Of a stretch of DNA of 64,000 nt, positions 36,554-47,543 are shown in pieces. The notes beneath the pieces were generated by a model. The model had not been told where the DNA came from. It ran no database searches and was given only the letters and a program-made list of their open reading frames with translations. Source of the stretch: Pseudogulbenkiania ferrooxidans 2002. GTDB lineage: Bacteria; Pseudomonadota; Gammaproteobacteria; Burkholderiales; Chromobacteriaceae. The position numbers were made by a program, and so were the translations under genes. Within the stretch, counting starts at the first letter, position 1; each line of letters opens with the position of its first letter. The DNA is taken from assembly GCF_000174355.1 (NCBI RefSeq), contig NZ_ACIS01000008.1:186001-250000 (forward strand), in the 5' to 3' direction.

Positions 36554-37499
36554 GCTCGTCAACCTGTGCAAGGCCTTCGGCCAACGTGTGGTGGCCGACC
36601 ACCTGTCGCTCACCGTCGCCGACGGCGAAACGCTGGCGCTGCTCGGGCCGTCCGGCTGCGGCAAGAGCACGCTGCTGAAGATGATCGCCGGGCTGGAGCG
36701 GCCCGACGCCGGGCAGATCCGGCTCGGCGGAGTCGATCTCACCGCCCTGGCGCCGGAGGCGCGCCAGGTGGCGCTGATGTTCCAGGACTTCGCGCTGTTC
36801 CCGCATCTGGACGTGCGCGACAACGTCGCCTTCGGCCTGATCGAGCGGCGCCTGCCCCGGCGCGAGGCCTACGCCCGGGCCGAGCGTGCGCTGGCCGAAC
36901 TCGGGCTCGCCGGCTACGGCGCGCGCCGGGTGTGGACGCTGTCCGGCGGCGAACAGCAGCGCGTGGCGCTGGCACGCGCGCTGGTGACGTCGCCGCGCCT
37001 GCTGCTGCTGGACGAACCGTTCTCCAGCCTCGACGCCCACCTGCGCCAGAGCCTGCAGGCCGAGTTCCGCCGCCGGCTGGCCGCCGCGCATATCCCGGCG
37101 ATCCTGGTCACGCATGACCGCGCCGAGGCCTTTGCGCTGGCCGATCGCGTGGCGGTGCTGCAGCAGGGCAAGGTGGTGCAGTGCGGCCGGCCGCAGGAGC
37201 TGCTGGCGGCGCCGCGCAACGCCTGGGTGGCCTCGTTCATCGGCTACCACAACGTGCTGGACGACGGCGTGCTGCCGGAGCAGGCCTTCCTGCTCGGGCC
37301 GGCGCATCCCCCGGCGCGCGTGGAGCGGGTTGACAGCCTCAGCGAGGGCATCCGCGTCGAGCTGACACAGCAGGCGGCGCGTTTCACGCTGACGCTGTCG
37401 GCGCGCGAGGCGGCGCAGTTTCCCGAGGGCCTGCGCGCCGGGCAGAACATCGGGCTCGGCATCGACCGCAGCCGGCTGATCCGCTTTGCCGGGGCGTGA
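36546..37499 (+). CDS. thiQ: Thiamine ABC transporter ATP-binding protein
   Basis: ABC ATPase of 317 aa, longer than E. coli ThiQ (about 232 aa) because of a C-terminal extension (about 235-317) that may be a regulatory TOBE-like fold. Walker A is G-P-S-G-C-G-K-S-T, the signature is L-S-G-G-E-Q-Q-R, Walker B is L-L-L-L-D-E-P, and the switch His is in V-T-H-D. It forms the energising subunit with thiP, which it overlaps by 8 bases. Fe3+-type importers have a similar layout, but the TPP riboswitch fixes thiamine as the likely substrate. Confidence 0.92.
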   Translation: MLELVNLCKAFGQRVVADHLSLTVADGETLALLGPSGCGKSTLLKMIAGLERPDAGQIRLGGVDLTALAPEARQVALMFQDFALFPHLDVRDNVAFGLIERRLPRREAYARAERALAELGLAGYGARRVWTLSGGEQQRVALARALVTSPRLLLLDEPFSSLDAHLRQSLQAEFRRRLAAAHIPAILVTHDRAEAFALADRVAVLQQGKVVQCGRPQELLAAPRNAWVASFIGYHNVLDDGVLPEQAFLLGPAHPPARVERVDSLSEGIRVELTQQAARFTLTLSAREAAQFPEGLRAGQNIGLGIDRSRLIRFAGA

Positions 37500-37521
37500 G
37501 AAGGAGAGGGGGCGGGCAAAC

Positions 37522-37552
37522 AAAAACGGCACCCGGTTTCCCGGATGCCGTT
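37522..37552 (-). terminator. Intrinsic terminator, LivK-like gene
   Basis: 12-bp stem with one wobble (AACGGCACCCGG / CCGGATGCCGTT), 4-nt loop. The T-run lies on the minus strand. It may also work for thiQ (+). Confidence 0.85.
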
Positions 37553-37574
37553 CTGATCTGACGTGCGTCGACGC

Positions 37575-38786
37575 TTACTGCGCGGCGGAGGCGTTGCCCG
37601 CCGGCGCAGTACCGCCACCCAGTACCTTGGCTACTTCCCACTGGCCGTTCTTGACCTGGTAGATGGTCACGGTCGGGTTGAGGCGGTCGCCCTTGGCGTC
37701 GAACTTCACCGGGCCGGTGACGCCGGCGAATTCCACCTTGGACAGTGCCGGCAGGTACTTGGCCGGCTCGGCCGAGTCGGCCTTCTGCATCGCCGCTACC
37801 AGGGTGCGTACGGCGTCGTAGCTGTACGGCGAGAACACCGCCACGTCCTGCTTGAACTTGGCCTTGTACTTCTCGCTGAAGCTGGTGAAGCCCGGCATCT
37901 TGTCGTTCGGCTGGCCGGCGGTGGAGGCGTAGTTGCCTTCGGCGTCGGCGCCGGCGAGCTTCAGGTAATCCGGGGTGCGGGTGCCGTCGCCCGAGAGCAG
38001 CTTGGCGGTCAGGCCAAGGCGCTTCATCTGCTTGGTGAGCGGGCCGGACTGGGCTTCCATGCCGCCGAAGAAGATCACTTCCGGCTTCAGCGCCTTGAGG
38101 GTGGTCAGGATGGCGGCGAAGTCGGTGGACTTGTCGTTGGTGAACTCGCGCTTGACGATCTCGGCGCCGCCGGCCTTGGCGGCCTTCTCGAACTCGTCGG
38201 CCAGGCCCTGGCCGTAGGCGGTGCGGTCGTCGATGATGGCGATCTTCTTGGCCTTCAGCTCGTTCACGGCGAAGGCGCCCAGCGCCTGGCCCTGGGCGGC
38301 GTCATCGGCGATCACGCGGAACGCGGTCTTGTAGCCCTGCTGGGTGTAGCTGGGCGAGGTGGCCGACGGCGAAATCTGCGGAATGCCGGCGTCGGAGTAG
38401 ATCTTGGACGCCGGGATGGTGGCGCCGGAGGTGACGTGGCCGATGACGCCGGCCACTTGCGCGTCCACCAGGCGCTGCGCGACCTGGGTGGCGGCTTTCG
38501 GGTCGGCCTGGTCGTCTTCCGACACCAGCTCGAATTTCACTTTCTTGCCGCCGAGCGAGATGCCTTCGGCGTTCAGTTCGTCCACGGCAACCTGCGCGCC
38601 GTTCTCGCTGTCCTTGCCGTAGTTGGCGGCCGGACCGGTGATCGGGCCGGCGTGGCCGATCTTCACCACCAGCTCGTCGGCGGCGGGGGCGCTCTTGGCG
38701 GCGTCGGCGCTGGTTTCGGCCTTCTGGCCGCAGGCGGCGAGGCCGGCGACGGCCACGGCGATGCAACTCATCTTGATGAGGGTCAT
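37575..38786 (-). CDS. Branched-chain amino-acid-type ABC binding lipoprotein
   Basis: This LivK/LivJ-type binding protein is 403 aa and has a lipoprotein signal (lipobox L-A-A-C at residues 16-19). The mature part has the expected V-K-I-G-H-A-G-P-I-T-G and a D-D-Q-A-D-P-K-A-A region. The C-terminus is K-G-D-R-L-N-P-T-V-T-I-Y-Q-V. The ATG at 38786 follows GGAGAT. No livHMGF genes are adjacent, so the transporter partners are elsewhere. The ligand may be a branched-chain or other hydrophobic amino acid. A stem-loop sits in its leader. Confidence 0.88.
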   Translation of the reverse strand: MTLIKMSCIAVAVAGLAACGQKAETSADAAKSAPAADELVVKIGHAGPITGPAANYGKDSENGAQVAVDELNAEGISLGGKKVKFELVSEDDQADPKAATQVAQRLVDAQVAGVIGHVTSGATIPASKIYSDAGIPQISPSATSPSYTQQGYKTAFRVIADDAAQGQALGAFAVNELKAKKIAIIDDRTAYGQGLADEFEKAAKAGGAEIVKREFTNDKSTDFAAILTTLKALKPEVIFFGGMEAQSGPLTKQMKRLGLTAKLLSGDGTRTPDYLKLAGADAEGNYASTAGQPNDKMPGFTSFSEKYKAKFKQDVAVFSPYSYDAVRTLVAAMQKADSAEPAKYLPALSKVEFAGVTGPVKFDAKGDRLNPTVTIYQVKNGQWEVAKVLGGGTAPAGNASAAQ

Positions 38787-38813
38787 GGGATCTCCAAACG
38801 ATCGATCTTGAAA

Positions 38814-38851
38814 CGATAAGGCCCGGACTGTGCCGGGCTTGCTTGTTATCG
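38814..38851 (-). repeat. Long stem-loop in leader of LivK-like gene
   Basis: Nested inverted repeats, outer CGATAA/TTATCG and inner GCCCGG/CCGGGC, start 28 bases upstream of the start codon. It could be an attenuator-like or protective mRNA structure, or a terminator remnant of the upstream hydrolase gene. Confidence 0.5.
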
Positions 38852-39066
38852 GACCGTCCACGGCGTGTGCCCTGGCCGCGAGCGGTCTATGAGATAAATT
38901 CTACCGCGTAACGACGCTGCAGTGCAGCATAAAAGCCATGATTTTTGGCCGAAAAGCAGACAAATTCACTGTCCGTGTGGTATCGAGGCGGTGCTGCTTG
39001 GGGCGTTAGCCGGGCGGGGTAGCGGCTGCCATGCCGCCATGCCGAACGCTTGGCGCCGGGGCGTAC

Positions 39067-39942
39067 TCACGCCGTCAGGAACGGGCGCAGGGCTTCGGCC
39101 AACCTTTCCGGCTGCTCCCACTGGATCATGTGCCCGGCCTCGGGGACGGTGACTTCGCTGAGCCTGGCAAAGCAGGCGCGCCGCTCGTCCAGCGTGGCGA
39201 ACACGCCCTTGGCCATCGGGTGGTCCCACATGTCGCCGCCGATCACCCACAGCACCGGGCAGGCGATGCGCCGCCAGCAGGCCTTGGCTTCTTCCAGCCG
39301 GTACAGCACCGGGTTGACCATCTTGTGGCGCGGGTCGGCGCGGTAGCGGAGCGTGCCGTCGATCTCGTGGGTCAGCGCCGCCGCCAGAAAGCGGGCGCGG
39401 GCGCTGTCCAGGCGCGGATTGCGCTCGGCCAGGCGCGCCGCGACGTCGTCCAGCGTGCCGAGCGGCTGGTAGCCCGGCATGGTGTGCTGTTCGCGTAGCC
39501 AGCGCGCGTAGCGGCCGGGCGCCTCTTCCGGACGCGTTGCCGCCAGCCCGAAGCCCTCGACGCAGACCAGCCGCGTCAGCCGCTCCGGCCGCACCCCGGC
39601 GTAGAGGCCGGCGATCATCGCCCCCATGCTGTGGCCGATCAGCGTCACCGGGGTGTCGGGCGAATAGTGCTGCAGCAGCGCATCGAGGTCGGCCAGGTAG
39701 TCCGGGAAGTAATAGCTGCCGCGGTTCCATTCGCTGTCGCCGAAGCCGCGCCAGTCCGGCGCGATGACGTGCCAGCCGTCGCCCAGCGCGTCGACCAGGA
39801 ACTGGAAGGTGGCGGACGAATCCATCCAGCCATGCAGCATGAACAAGCGTGGCGCGCCGTCCGCTCCCCAGTGGCGCACGTGGTAACGGTGCTGGCGCAG
39901 GATCACGGTTTCGGAGCGGGAGGTGAGCAGAGGTTGAGACAT
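39067..39942 (-). CDS. Alpha/beta hydrolase
   Basis: This hydrolase-fold protein of 291 aa has no signal peptide. The nucleophile elbow is G-H-S-M-G, the oxyanion segment L-H-G-W-M-D-S, and the catalytic His is probably in E-A-G-H-M-I-Q-W-E. The acidic member could lie in the G-G-D-M-W-D region. The cap segment is too diverged to name the substrate; esterase, haloalkane-dehalogenase-like and epoxide-hydrolase-like relatives are all possible. It lies downstream of guaB on the same strand, beyond the guaB terminator, so it is probably transcribed separately. Confidence 0.8.
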   Translation of the reverse strand: MSQPLLTSRSETVILRQHRYHVRHWGADGAPRLFMLHGWMDSSATFQFLVDALGDGWHVIAPDWRGFGDSEWNRGSYYFPDYLADLDALLQHYSPDTPVTLIGHSMGAMIAGLYAGVRPERLTRLVCVEGFGLAATRPEEAPGRYARWLREQHTMPGYQPLGTLDDVAARLAERNPRLDSARARFLAAALTHEIDGTLRYRADPRHKMVNPVLYRLEEAKACWRRIACPVLWVIGGDMWDHPMAKGVFATLDERRACFARLSEVTVPEAGHMIQWEQPERLAEALRPFLTA

Positions 39943-40005
39943 GGCGCGGGCGATCGGTCAAAGACGTGGGCGTAGTGTAGCGTCATCGCCCGCCCCGACG
40001 ACAGG

Positions 40006-40015
40006 GTTGGCCGAA
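40006..40015. repeat. 10-mer GTTGGCCGAA, intergenic copy of a frequent motif
   Basis: One of at least 22 exact copies in the window. TTCGGCCAAC orientation starts: 2957, 3821, 15108, 16959, 17316, 35119, 36576, 39094, 43142, 47112, 54216. GTTGGCCGAA orientation starts: 8981, 18774, 26015, 26649, 28906, 30555, 34464, 40006, 43604, 49397, 60893. This is the only copy outside a gene. See the findings for interpretation as a DNA-uptake-like sequence. Confidence 0.7.
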
Positions 40016-40020
40016 GCCAT

Positions 40021-40052
40021 GAAAAAACCCGCTTCCGGAGAAGCGGGTTTCT
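40021..40052 (-). terminator. Intrinsic terminator of guaB
   Basis: Stem AACCCGCTTC / GAAGCGGGTT with a 4-nt loop (CCGG or TCCGG depending on pairing) and a T-run on the minus strand. Confidence 0.9.
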
Positions 40053-40076
40053 TGCCGAACGGAAACGCCTGTCGAC

Positions 40077-42257
<2,181 letters not shown>

Positions 42258-42260
42258 TCA

Positions 42261-44066
42261 GTGACTAGCAGCACGACGTTCGACCCCAAAGCCATCCTGA
42301 CCCACCTGCCCAACCTGCCCGGTGTCTACCGCATGCTCGACGCGGCCGGCAAGGTGCTCTACGTGGGCAAGGCCATCGACCTCAAGAAGCGCGTCAGCTC
42401 CTATTTCCAGAAAAACGACCTGAGCCCGCGCATCCAGCTCATGGTGCGCCAGATCGCCGCCATCGAGACCACCGTGACGCGCTCCGAGGCCGAGGCGCTG
42501 ATCCTGGAAAACAACCTGATCAAGGCGCTGGCGCCGCGTTACAACATCCTGTTCCGCGACGACAAGTCCTATCCCTACCTGATGCTGTCGGCGCACGCCT
42601 ACCCGCAGCTGGCTTATTTCCGCGGCGATCCGAAAAAACCGCACCAGTATTTCGGGCCGTATCCCAACAGCTACGCGGTGCGCGAGAGCATCCAGATCCT
42701 GCAGAAGGTGTTCCGCCTGCGCACCTGTGAAGACGCGGTGTTCGCCAACCGTTCGCGCCCCTGCCTGCTGTACCAGATCAAGCGCTGCTCGGGACCGTGC
42801 GTCGAACACATCGACGAGGCGGCGTACCGCGCCGACGTGGCCAACGCCGTCGCCTTCCTGCAGGGCAAGCAGAACGAGCTGATCGATAGCCTGACCGAAC
42901 GCATGCTGGCCGCTTCCGAGGCGATGGAGTTCGAGCAGGCCGCCGCGCTGCGCGACCAGATCCAGGCGCTGTCGCGGGTGCAGGAGAAGCAGTTCGTGTC
43001 GAGCAACGTCAGCCATGACGCCGACGTGGTGGCGGTGGCCGAACAGCAGGGCGTGGTGTGCGTCAACCTGGTGATGGTGCGCGGCGGCCGCCATCTGGGC
43101 GACAAGAGCTTCTTCCCGCTCAACAGCGAGGGCAGCGACGCTTCGGCCAACCTCGAGGCCTTCCTGGCGCAACATTATCTGGGGGCGCCGCTGCCGCCGG
43201 TGATCATCGTCAACGGCGCGATCTCGCCCACGCTGCGCGACTACCTCGAGCAGCAGGCCGAGCGCCGCCTGGCCATCGTGGGCAACCCCATCGGCGAGCG
43301 CCGCGTCTGGCTGGAAATGGCCGAGAAGAACGCCCAACTCGCCATCCAGCAGAAACTCGCCAGCCACGCCACGCAGAGCCAGCGCCTGGCCCGGCTCAAC
43401 GAGGTGCTGGAACTGGAAGGGGTGGAGCGGCTGGAGTGCTTCGACATCAGCCACACCCTGGGCGAGGCCACCGTCGCCTCCTGCGTGGTGTACGACCGCG
43501 GCGACATGCAGCCCTCCGAATACCGCCGCTACAACATCACCACCGCCAAGGCCGGCGACGATTACGGCGCCATGCGCGAGGTGCTGACGCGCCGCTACAG
43601 CAAGTTGGCCGAAGGCGAAGGCAAGCTGCCCGACGTGGTGCTGATCGACGGCGGCAAGGGCCAGGTTGGTGTGGCGCTGGAGGTGTTTGCCGACATCGGC
43701 CTCAACCTCCCCATCGTCGGCGTGGCCAAGGGCGAAGAGCGCAAGCCGGGGCTGGAAACACTGATCCTCCCGTACCGGGAAAAGACGCTACAATTGCCGC
43801 ACGACCATCCCGCGCTGCACCTGATCCAGACCGTGCGCGACGAGGCGCACCGCTTTGCCATCACCGGCCACCGCGCCCGGCGCGGCAAGGCGCGCACCGC
43901 CTCCTCGCTGGAAGAGATCAACGGCGTGGGAGCCAAGCGTCGCCAACGGCTGCTGACCCGGTTTGGCGGATTGCGCGGGGTCATGGCGGCCAGCATCGAC
44001 GACCTCGCCCAAGTGGAAGGCATCAGTCAGACGCTGGCCGAAAAGATCTACAACGCCCTGCACTGA
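42261..44066 (+). CDS. uvrC: Excinuclease ABC subunit C
   Basis: UvrC makes the 3' and 5' incisions of nucleotide excision repair after UvrAB damage recognition. It is 601 aa from the GTG at 42261 (preceded by CGAGAG); a start at 42219 would add 14 residues. The GIY-YIG nuclease domain is N-terminal (P-G-V-Y-R-M-L ... L-Y-V-G-K-A). A UVR motif lies at about 195-230, an RNase H-like domain ([14 protein letters not shown]) follows, and C-terminal helix-hairpin-helix motifs end the protein. pgsA follows after 19 bases, a pairing known in many proteobacteria. Confidence 0.95.
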   Translation: MTSSTTFDPKAILTHLPNLPGVYRMLDAAGKVLYVGKAIDLKKRVSSYFQKNDLSPRIQLMVRQIAAIETTVTRSEAEALILENNLIKALAPRYNILFRDDKSYPYLMLSAHAYPQLAYFRGDPKKPHQYFGPYPNSYAVRESIQILQKVFRLRTCEDAVFANRSRPCLLYQIKRCSGPCVEHIDEAAYRADVANAVAFLQGKQNELIDSLTERMLAASEAMEFEQAAALRDQIQALSRVQEKQFVSSNVSHDADVVAVAEQQGVVCVNLVMVRGGRHLGDKSFFPLNSEGSDASANLEAFLAQHYLGAPLPPVIIVNGAISPTLRDYLEQQAERRLAIVGNPIGERRVWLEMAEKNAQLAIQQKLASHATQSQRLARLNEVLELEGVERLECFDISHTLGEATVASCVVYDRGDMQPSEYRRYNITTAKAGDDYGAMREVLTRRYSKLAEGEGKLPDVVLIDGGKGQVGVALEVFADIGLNLPIVGVAKGEERKPGLETLILPYREKTLQLPHDHPALHLIQTVRDEAHRFAITGHRARRGKARTASSLEEINGVGAKRRQRLLTRFGGLRGVMAASIDDLAQVEGISQTLAEKIYNALH

Positions 44067-44085
44067 ACACAACAAGACCAGAACG

Positions 44086-44667
44086 ATGCCGTTTAACCTG
44101 CCGATATTCCTGACCTGGCTCCGGGTGGCCCTGATCCCGATCTTCGTCGCCATCTTCTTTCTGCCCGACTCGCTGCTGTTGGCCGACATGCGCAACATCA
44201 CCGGCGCCGTCATCTTCGCGCTGGCCGCGGTGACCGACTGGCTCGACGGCTACCTGGCGCGCAAGCTGGGGCAGACCTCGGCCTTCGGCGCCTTCCTCGA
44301 TCCGGTGGCCGACAAGCTCATCGTCGCCGCCTCGCTGATCCTGCTGGTGCAGCTGACGCGCACCCCCGGCTGGATGGCGATGATCATCATCGGGCGCGAG
44401 ATCGCCATCTCCGCCCTGCGCGAGTGGATGGCCGAGATGGGCACGCGCAAGAGCGTGGCGGTGGCCTATATCGGCAAGCTCAAGACCGCCGCGCAGATGG
44501 TGGCGATCCTGCTCCTGCTCTACGCCGGCCCGATCGTGCCCGGATTGAGTACCCTGGTGCTGGGTAACGTGTTCATGGTGCTGGCGGTGATTTTGACTTT
44601 GTGGTCAATGGTTTACTACCTGCGCATGGCGGCGCGCGAGTTTGCCGGTAAAAAAATCGATCTCTGA
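44086..44667 (+). CDS. pgsA: CDP-diacylglycerol-glycerol-3-phosphate 3-phosphatidyltransferase
   Basis: This integral membrane enzyme makes phosphatidylglycerol phosphate for phosphatidylglycerol and cardiolipin. It is 193 aa with four or more membrane helices. The CDP-alcohol phosphotransferase motif is intact (D-W-L-D-G-Y-L-A-R ... G-A-F-L-D-P-V-A-D-K). The ATG at 44086 was chosen for the family N-terminus (M-P-F-N-L-P). It follows uvrC closely and is probably co-transcribed; the tRNA promoter begins 5 bases after its stop. Confidence 0.95.
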   Translation: MPFNLPIFLTWLRVALIPIFVAIFFLPDSLLLADMRNITGAVIFALAAVTDWLDGYLARKLGQTSAFGAFLDPVADKLIVAASLILLVQLTRTPGWMAMIIIGREIAISALREWMAEMGTRKSVAVAYIGKLKTAAQMVAILLLLYAGPIVPGLSTLVLGNVFMVLAVILTLWSMVYYLRMAAREFAGKKIDL

Positions 44668-44671
44668 GCTG

Positions 44672-44699
44672 TTGACAGGGGGCGATAAATCCTTATAAT
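44672..44699 (+). promoter_or_regulatory. Consensus sigma70 promoter of tRNA-Gly array
   Basis: Perfect TTGACA (44672-44677), 16-bp spacer, perfect TATAAT (44694-44699). The first tRNA starts 46 bases downstream of the -10. Confidence 0.9.
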
Positions 44700-44745
44700 T
44701 CGCAGTCTCTCGACGCAGCAATGCAGCGAGACAGTGAAAGACAAA

Positions 44746-44821
44746 GCGGGAATAGCTCAGTTGGTAGAGCGCAACCTTGCCAAGGTTGAGGTCGCGAGTT
44801 CGAGCCTCGTTTCCCGCTCCA
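44746..44821 (+). tRNA. tRNA-Gly (GCC), copy 1
   Basis: 76 nt cloverleaf with encoded CCA; anticodon GCC. First of four identical copies. Confidence 0.98.
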
Positions 44822-44845
44822 GTTTTTCATGGCATATCCGGCGAT

Positions 44846-44921
44846 GCGGGAATAGCTCAGTTGGTAGAGCGCAACCTTGCCAAGGTTGAGGTCGCGAGTT
44901 CGAGCCTCGTTTCCCGCTCCA
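44846..44921 (+). tRNA. tRNA-Gly (GCC), copy 2
   Basis: Identical to copy 1; 24-nt spacer before it. Confidence 0.98.
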
Positions 44922-44952
44922 AACACCGGAAAAACAGATTCGTTTCACAGAC

Positions 44953-45028
44953 GCGGGAATAGCTCAGTTGGTAGAGCGCAACCTTGCCAAGGTTGAGGTC
45001 GCGAGTTCGAGCCTCGTTTCCCGCTCCA
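44953..45028 (+). tRNA. tRNA-Gly (GCC), copy 3
   Basis: Identical to copy 1; 31-nt spacer unlike the previous one. Confidence 0.98.
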
Positions 45029-45054
45029 GCGCCTGTCAAATGTAATCGCACCAT

Positions 45055-45130
45055 GCGGGAATAGCTCAGTTGGTAGAGCGCAACCTTGCCAAGGTTGAGG
45101 TCGCGAGTTCGAGCCTCGTTTCCCGCTCCA
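45055..45130 (+). tRNA. tRNA-Gly (GCC), copy 4
   Basis: Identical to copy 1; spacers differ in sequence, so copies were homogenised or selected. Confidence 0.98.
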
Positions 45131-45170
45131 GTTTCATCGATTCGCCTAGCGCGTCGATACGCCAGTCAAT

Positions 45171-45244
45171 GGCGGGGTGGCAGAGTGGTTATGCAGCGGC
45201 CTGCAAAGCCGTGGACGCCGGTTCGATTCCGACCCCCGCCTCCA
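45171..45244 (+). tRNA. tRNA-Cys (GCA)
   Basis: 74 nt with encoded CCA; anticodon loop CTGCAAA. Last tRNA of this array before the terminator. Confidence 0.97.
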
Positions 45245-45247
45245 GAT

Positions 45248-45280
45248 AAAAAGCCCTGATTTTTCAGGGCTTTTTTCTTT
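45248..45280 (+). terminator. Intrinsic terminator of tRNA-Gly/Cys operon
   Basis: AGCCCTGA / TCAGGGCT stem with a TTTT loop and long T-run. Confidence 0.93.
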
Positions 45281-45441
45281 TCTCCGGCATGAGCTGATGG
45301 CGCGCGGGCCGTGGGCCTGTCCATCGAGATGGGGTGTCTCCGAGCGAAGGAGATGCCAACGGAAAGCACGATCGCCGGCCTTGGCCGGGAGGCCCGGACT
45401 GACGCAAACACCCGTCAGGGCCTGATCGGGCCTGAGTCTGA

Positions 45442-45470
45442 TTGCCTGTGGGGGCGCTCTGGGCTAGAAT
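45442..45470 (+). promoter_or_regulatory. Putative promoter of tRNA-Leu
   Basis: TTGCCT (45442-45447), 17-bp spacer, TAGAAT (45465-45470), 11 bases before the tRNA. Confidence 0.65.
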
Positions 45471-45481
45471 CTCGCCTCCAT

Positions 45482-45566
45482 GCCCGGGTGGTGAAATTGG
45501 TAGACACAAGGGACTTAAAATCCCTCGCCGCAAGGTGTACCGGTTCGACCCCGGTCCCGGGCACCA
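45482..45566 (+). tRNA. tRNA-Leu (TAA)
   Basis: 85 nt with long variable arm (type II) and encoded CCA; anticodon TAA in GACTTAAAATC. Confidence 0.97.
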
Positions 45567-45590
45567 TACTGAACTGAGTGACAGACGAGA

Positions 45591-45615
45591 CCGTAGCGCC
45601 AGCTGCGGCTTTTTT
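45591..45615 (+). terminator. Intrinsic terminator after tRNA-Leu
   Basis: CCGTAGC / GCTGCGG stem with GCCA loop (one G-T pair) and T-run. The rest of the gap to proQ (45616-45864) shows nothing certain. Confidence 0.75.
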
Positions 45616-45864
45616 GTATCCGGGGTGCCGTGGCGAGACTGTCTCGCCGTGGGCGCCTGCAACGTGATGTTTTCCTGCCCACGAAGATGGGCGCCGGACG
45701 AGCTGGGGTTTCACTTTTGCCGGAGTTCTGGCATAAGATACGCCTTCTGTGGGCGTTACCGGTCCTGTAGCCGGCGGTAGCGTTTGGAAAATGAGGCGTG
45801 CATCAGCAAGCCTCGGTCGGGTGGAGGATGTTCCGCCGGCCATCAACCGACTAGATTGAAGTTC

Positions 45865-46269
45865 ATGAAGCCAAATACCGAAACGGCACTGGGTGCTGCT
45901 CTCAAGAACGCTGTGCAGAGTCTGAGCAAGAAAAAGCAGACTGAAATGATCGCCGAGCATGTGTACAGCAAGTTCGAAGTGTTCCGCCAGTTCCGTCCTC
46001 TGGCCATCGGCATCCACGAAAGCCTGATCGCCGCCTTGCCGCAGTTCGACGCCGTGCTGATCGCCCGCGTGGTCGCCAATCATTGCCGCAAGCCGCGCTA
46101 CGTCAAGGCGCTGGCACGCGGCGGCAAGCGTTTCGACCTGGCCTGTAAGCCGGCTGGCGAAGTGACGGCGGAAGAAAAGCAGGCCGCCGAGGGCCAGATG
46201 GCCGCCAAGGTGGCCGCCGTCGCGGCTCCGGCCGAAACTGCCGCTGCCACGGAGCAGCCGGCCGAATAA
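45865..46269 (+). CDS. proQ: ProQ/FinO-domain RNA chaperone
   Basis: This RNA-binding protein of 134 aa consists almost only of the FinO/ProQ domain, like the minimal ProQ of Neisseria. Y-S-K-F-E-V-F-R-Q-F-R-P-L-A-I-G-I-H and the positively charged C-R-K-P-R-Y-V-K-A-L helix mark the sRNA/mRNA 3'-end binding surface. The last about 35 residues are an Ala/Glu-rich tail. The ATG at 45865 was chosen because the domain begins directly after it; an upstream TTG at 45784 would add 27 unrelated residues. The gene ends in its own terminator. Confidence 0.92.
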   Translation: MKPNTETALGAALKNAVQSLSKKKQTEMIAEHVYSKFEVFRQFRPLAIGIHESLIAALPQFDAVLIARVVANHCRKPRYVKALARGGKRFDLACKPAGEVTAEEKQAAEGQMAAKVAAVAAPAETAAATEQPAE

Positions 46270-46290
46270 GCCAGACGCTGCGGCGCCGGC

Positions 46291-46330
46291 AAAAAACCCT
46301 CCTTGTGCCCTTGTGGCCGGAGGGTTTTTT
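46291..46330 (+). terminator. Intrinsic terminator of proQ
   Basis: AAAAAACCCTCC and GGAGGGTTTTTT arms; symmetrical, so possibly bidirectional. Confidence 0.88.
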
Positions 46331-46412
46331 CATGTCCGGGTCTAAACTGAAACCGGTGCAGGCCGTAACCGCGGTAGGATGCTCTCTCACGATTGTTTCC
46401 GAGGACAAGCGC

Positions 46413-47543
46413 ATGCGCTGGCTCATCGCCCCTGACTCCTTCAAAGGTTCGCTCGCCGCCCGTGAGGTGGCCGAAGCCATGGCGCGCGGCATCCGGCGCG
46501 CGGAGCCGTCCGCCGACTGCCGCTTGTGCCCGATGGCGGACGGCGGCGAGGGGACGCTCGACGCCCTCCACGCCACGCTCGGGGGCGAATGGCACCGCGC
46601 TAGCGTGCATGATGCCGAGGGGCGTCCGTGCGAGGCGGAGTGGCTGCTGCTGCCGCACGGCGTGGCGGTGGTCGAAGTGGCGCGCGTGGTCGGCCTGCCC
46701 GACGTCGGCCCCGCCAGCGTGCACGAGCGTGACACGCGCGGTGTCGGCGAGCTGATTCGCGCCTGCCTCGACGCCGGGGCACGCCATATCGCGGTCGGCC
46801 TCGGCGGTTCCAGCACCAACGACGGCGGCGCCGGCTGCCTGGTCGGGCTGGGGGTGCGCCTGCTTGACCGCGAGGGGCAGACCCTGGCGCCGCTCCCCGA
46901 TCAGCTGGGACGCGTGGCGGCGCTCGACTTGTCCGGGCTGGACGCACGGCTGGAGGTGACCAAGCTGGAGCTGTGGTCCGACGTCGACAATCCGCTGCTG
47001 GGGCCGCGCGGTGCAACCGCGGTGTTTGGCCCGCAGAAGGGCGTCGCCCCCGATGCCGTGGCGCGGCTTGACGCCGCCATCGCCCGCTTTGCCGCCGCTG
47101 CCGATCACGCCTTCGGCCAACCTTGTGCCGAGCTGCCTGGCAGTGGCGCCGCGGGCGGCCTGGGGTACGCCCTGCACCTGCTGGGCGGCCGCTGCCATTC
47201 CGGCGCCACGGCGCTGGCGGAACTCTCCGGCCTGAGCGACGCCATCGCCCAGGTCGACTGGGTGCTCACCGGCGAGGGCTGCAGCGACGGCCAGACCCTG
47301 GCCGGCAAGGCGCCGGCCAGGGTGGCCGAACTGGCGCGGGCGGCCGGGGTGCCGGTCAGCCTGCTGTCCGGGGCGGTGCTGCCGGATGCCGAAGGACAGC
47401 TGGCTGCGCATTTCGACGGATGCTTCTCATTGTGCAGCCGCCCGATGACGCTGGAGGCGGCGATACAGCAGGCCGCACCGTTACTGGAGCAGGCGGCGGA
47501 GCAGCTGGCGCGCCTGGTGCTGGCGGGAAGGAGGGGGCCATGA
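46413..47543 (+). CDS. Glycerate 2-kinase (GlxK/GarK family)
   Basis: This kinase of 376 aa phosphorylates glycerate with ATP in glyoxylate/glycerate metabolism. Family features are I-A-P-D-S-F-K-G-S at the start, [21 protein letters not shown], and T-G-E-G ... D-G-Q-T near the C-terminus. The ATG at 46413 was chosen because the family N-terminus (M-R-W-L-I-A-P-D) follows and GAGGA precedes it. Its stop overlaps the macro-domain gene by 4 bases, indicating coupled translation. Confidence 0.9.
   Translation: MRWLIAPDSFKGSLAAREVAEAMARGIRRAEPSADCRLCPMADGGEGTLDALHATLGGEWHRASVHDAEGRPCEAEWLLLPHGVAVVEVARVVGLPDVGPASVHERDTRGVGELIRACLDAGARHIAVGLGGSSTNDGGAGCLVGLGVRLLDREGQTLAPLPDQLGRVAALDLSGLDARLEVTKLELWSDVDNPLLGPRGATAVFGPQKGVAPDAVARLDAAIARFAAAADHAFGQPCAELPGSGAAGGLGYALHLLGGRCHSGATALAELSGLSDAIAQVDWVLTGEGCSDGQTLAGKAPARVAELARAAGVPVSLLSGAVLPDAEGQLAAHFDGCFSLCSRPMTLEAAIQQAAPLLEQAAEQLARLVLAGRRGP

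Noticed and set aside
44746..45130. Four identical 76-nt units with short unique spacers resembling a CRISPR array
   Set aside because: Each unit folds as tRNA-Gly with CCA; spacers are of unequal length and there are no cas genes.
45784..45864. Longer ProQ starting at a TTG
   Set aside because: The added 27 residues do not belong to the FinO/ProQ domain, and the ATG at 45865 gives a complete domain.
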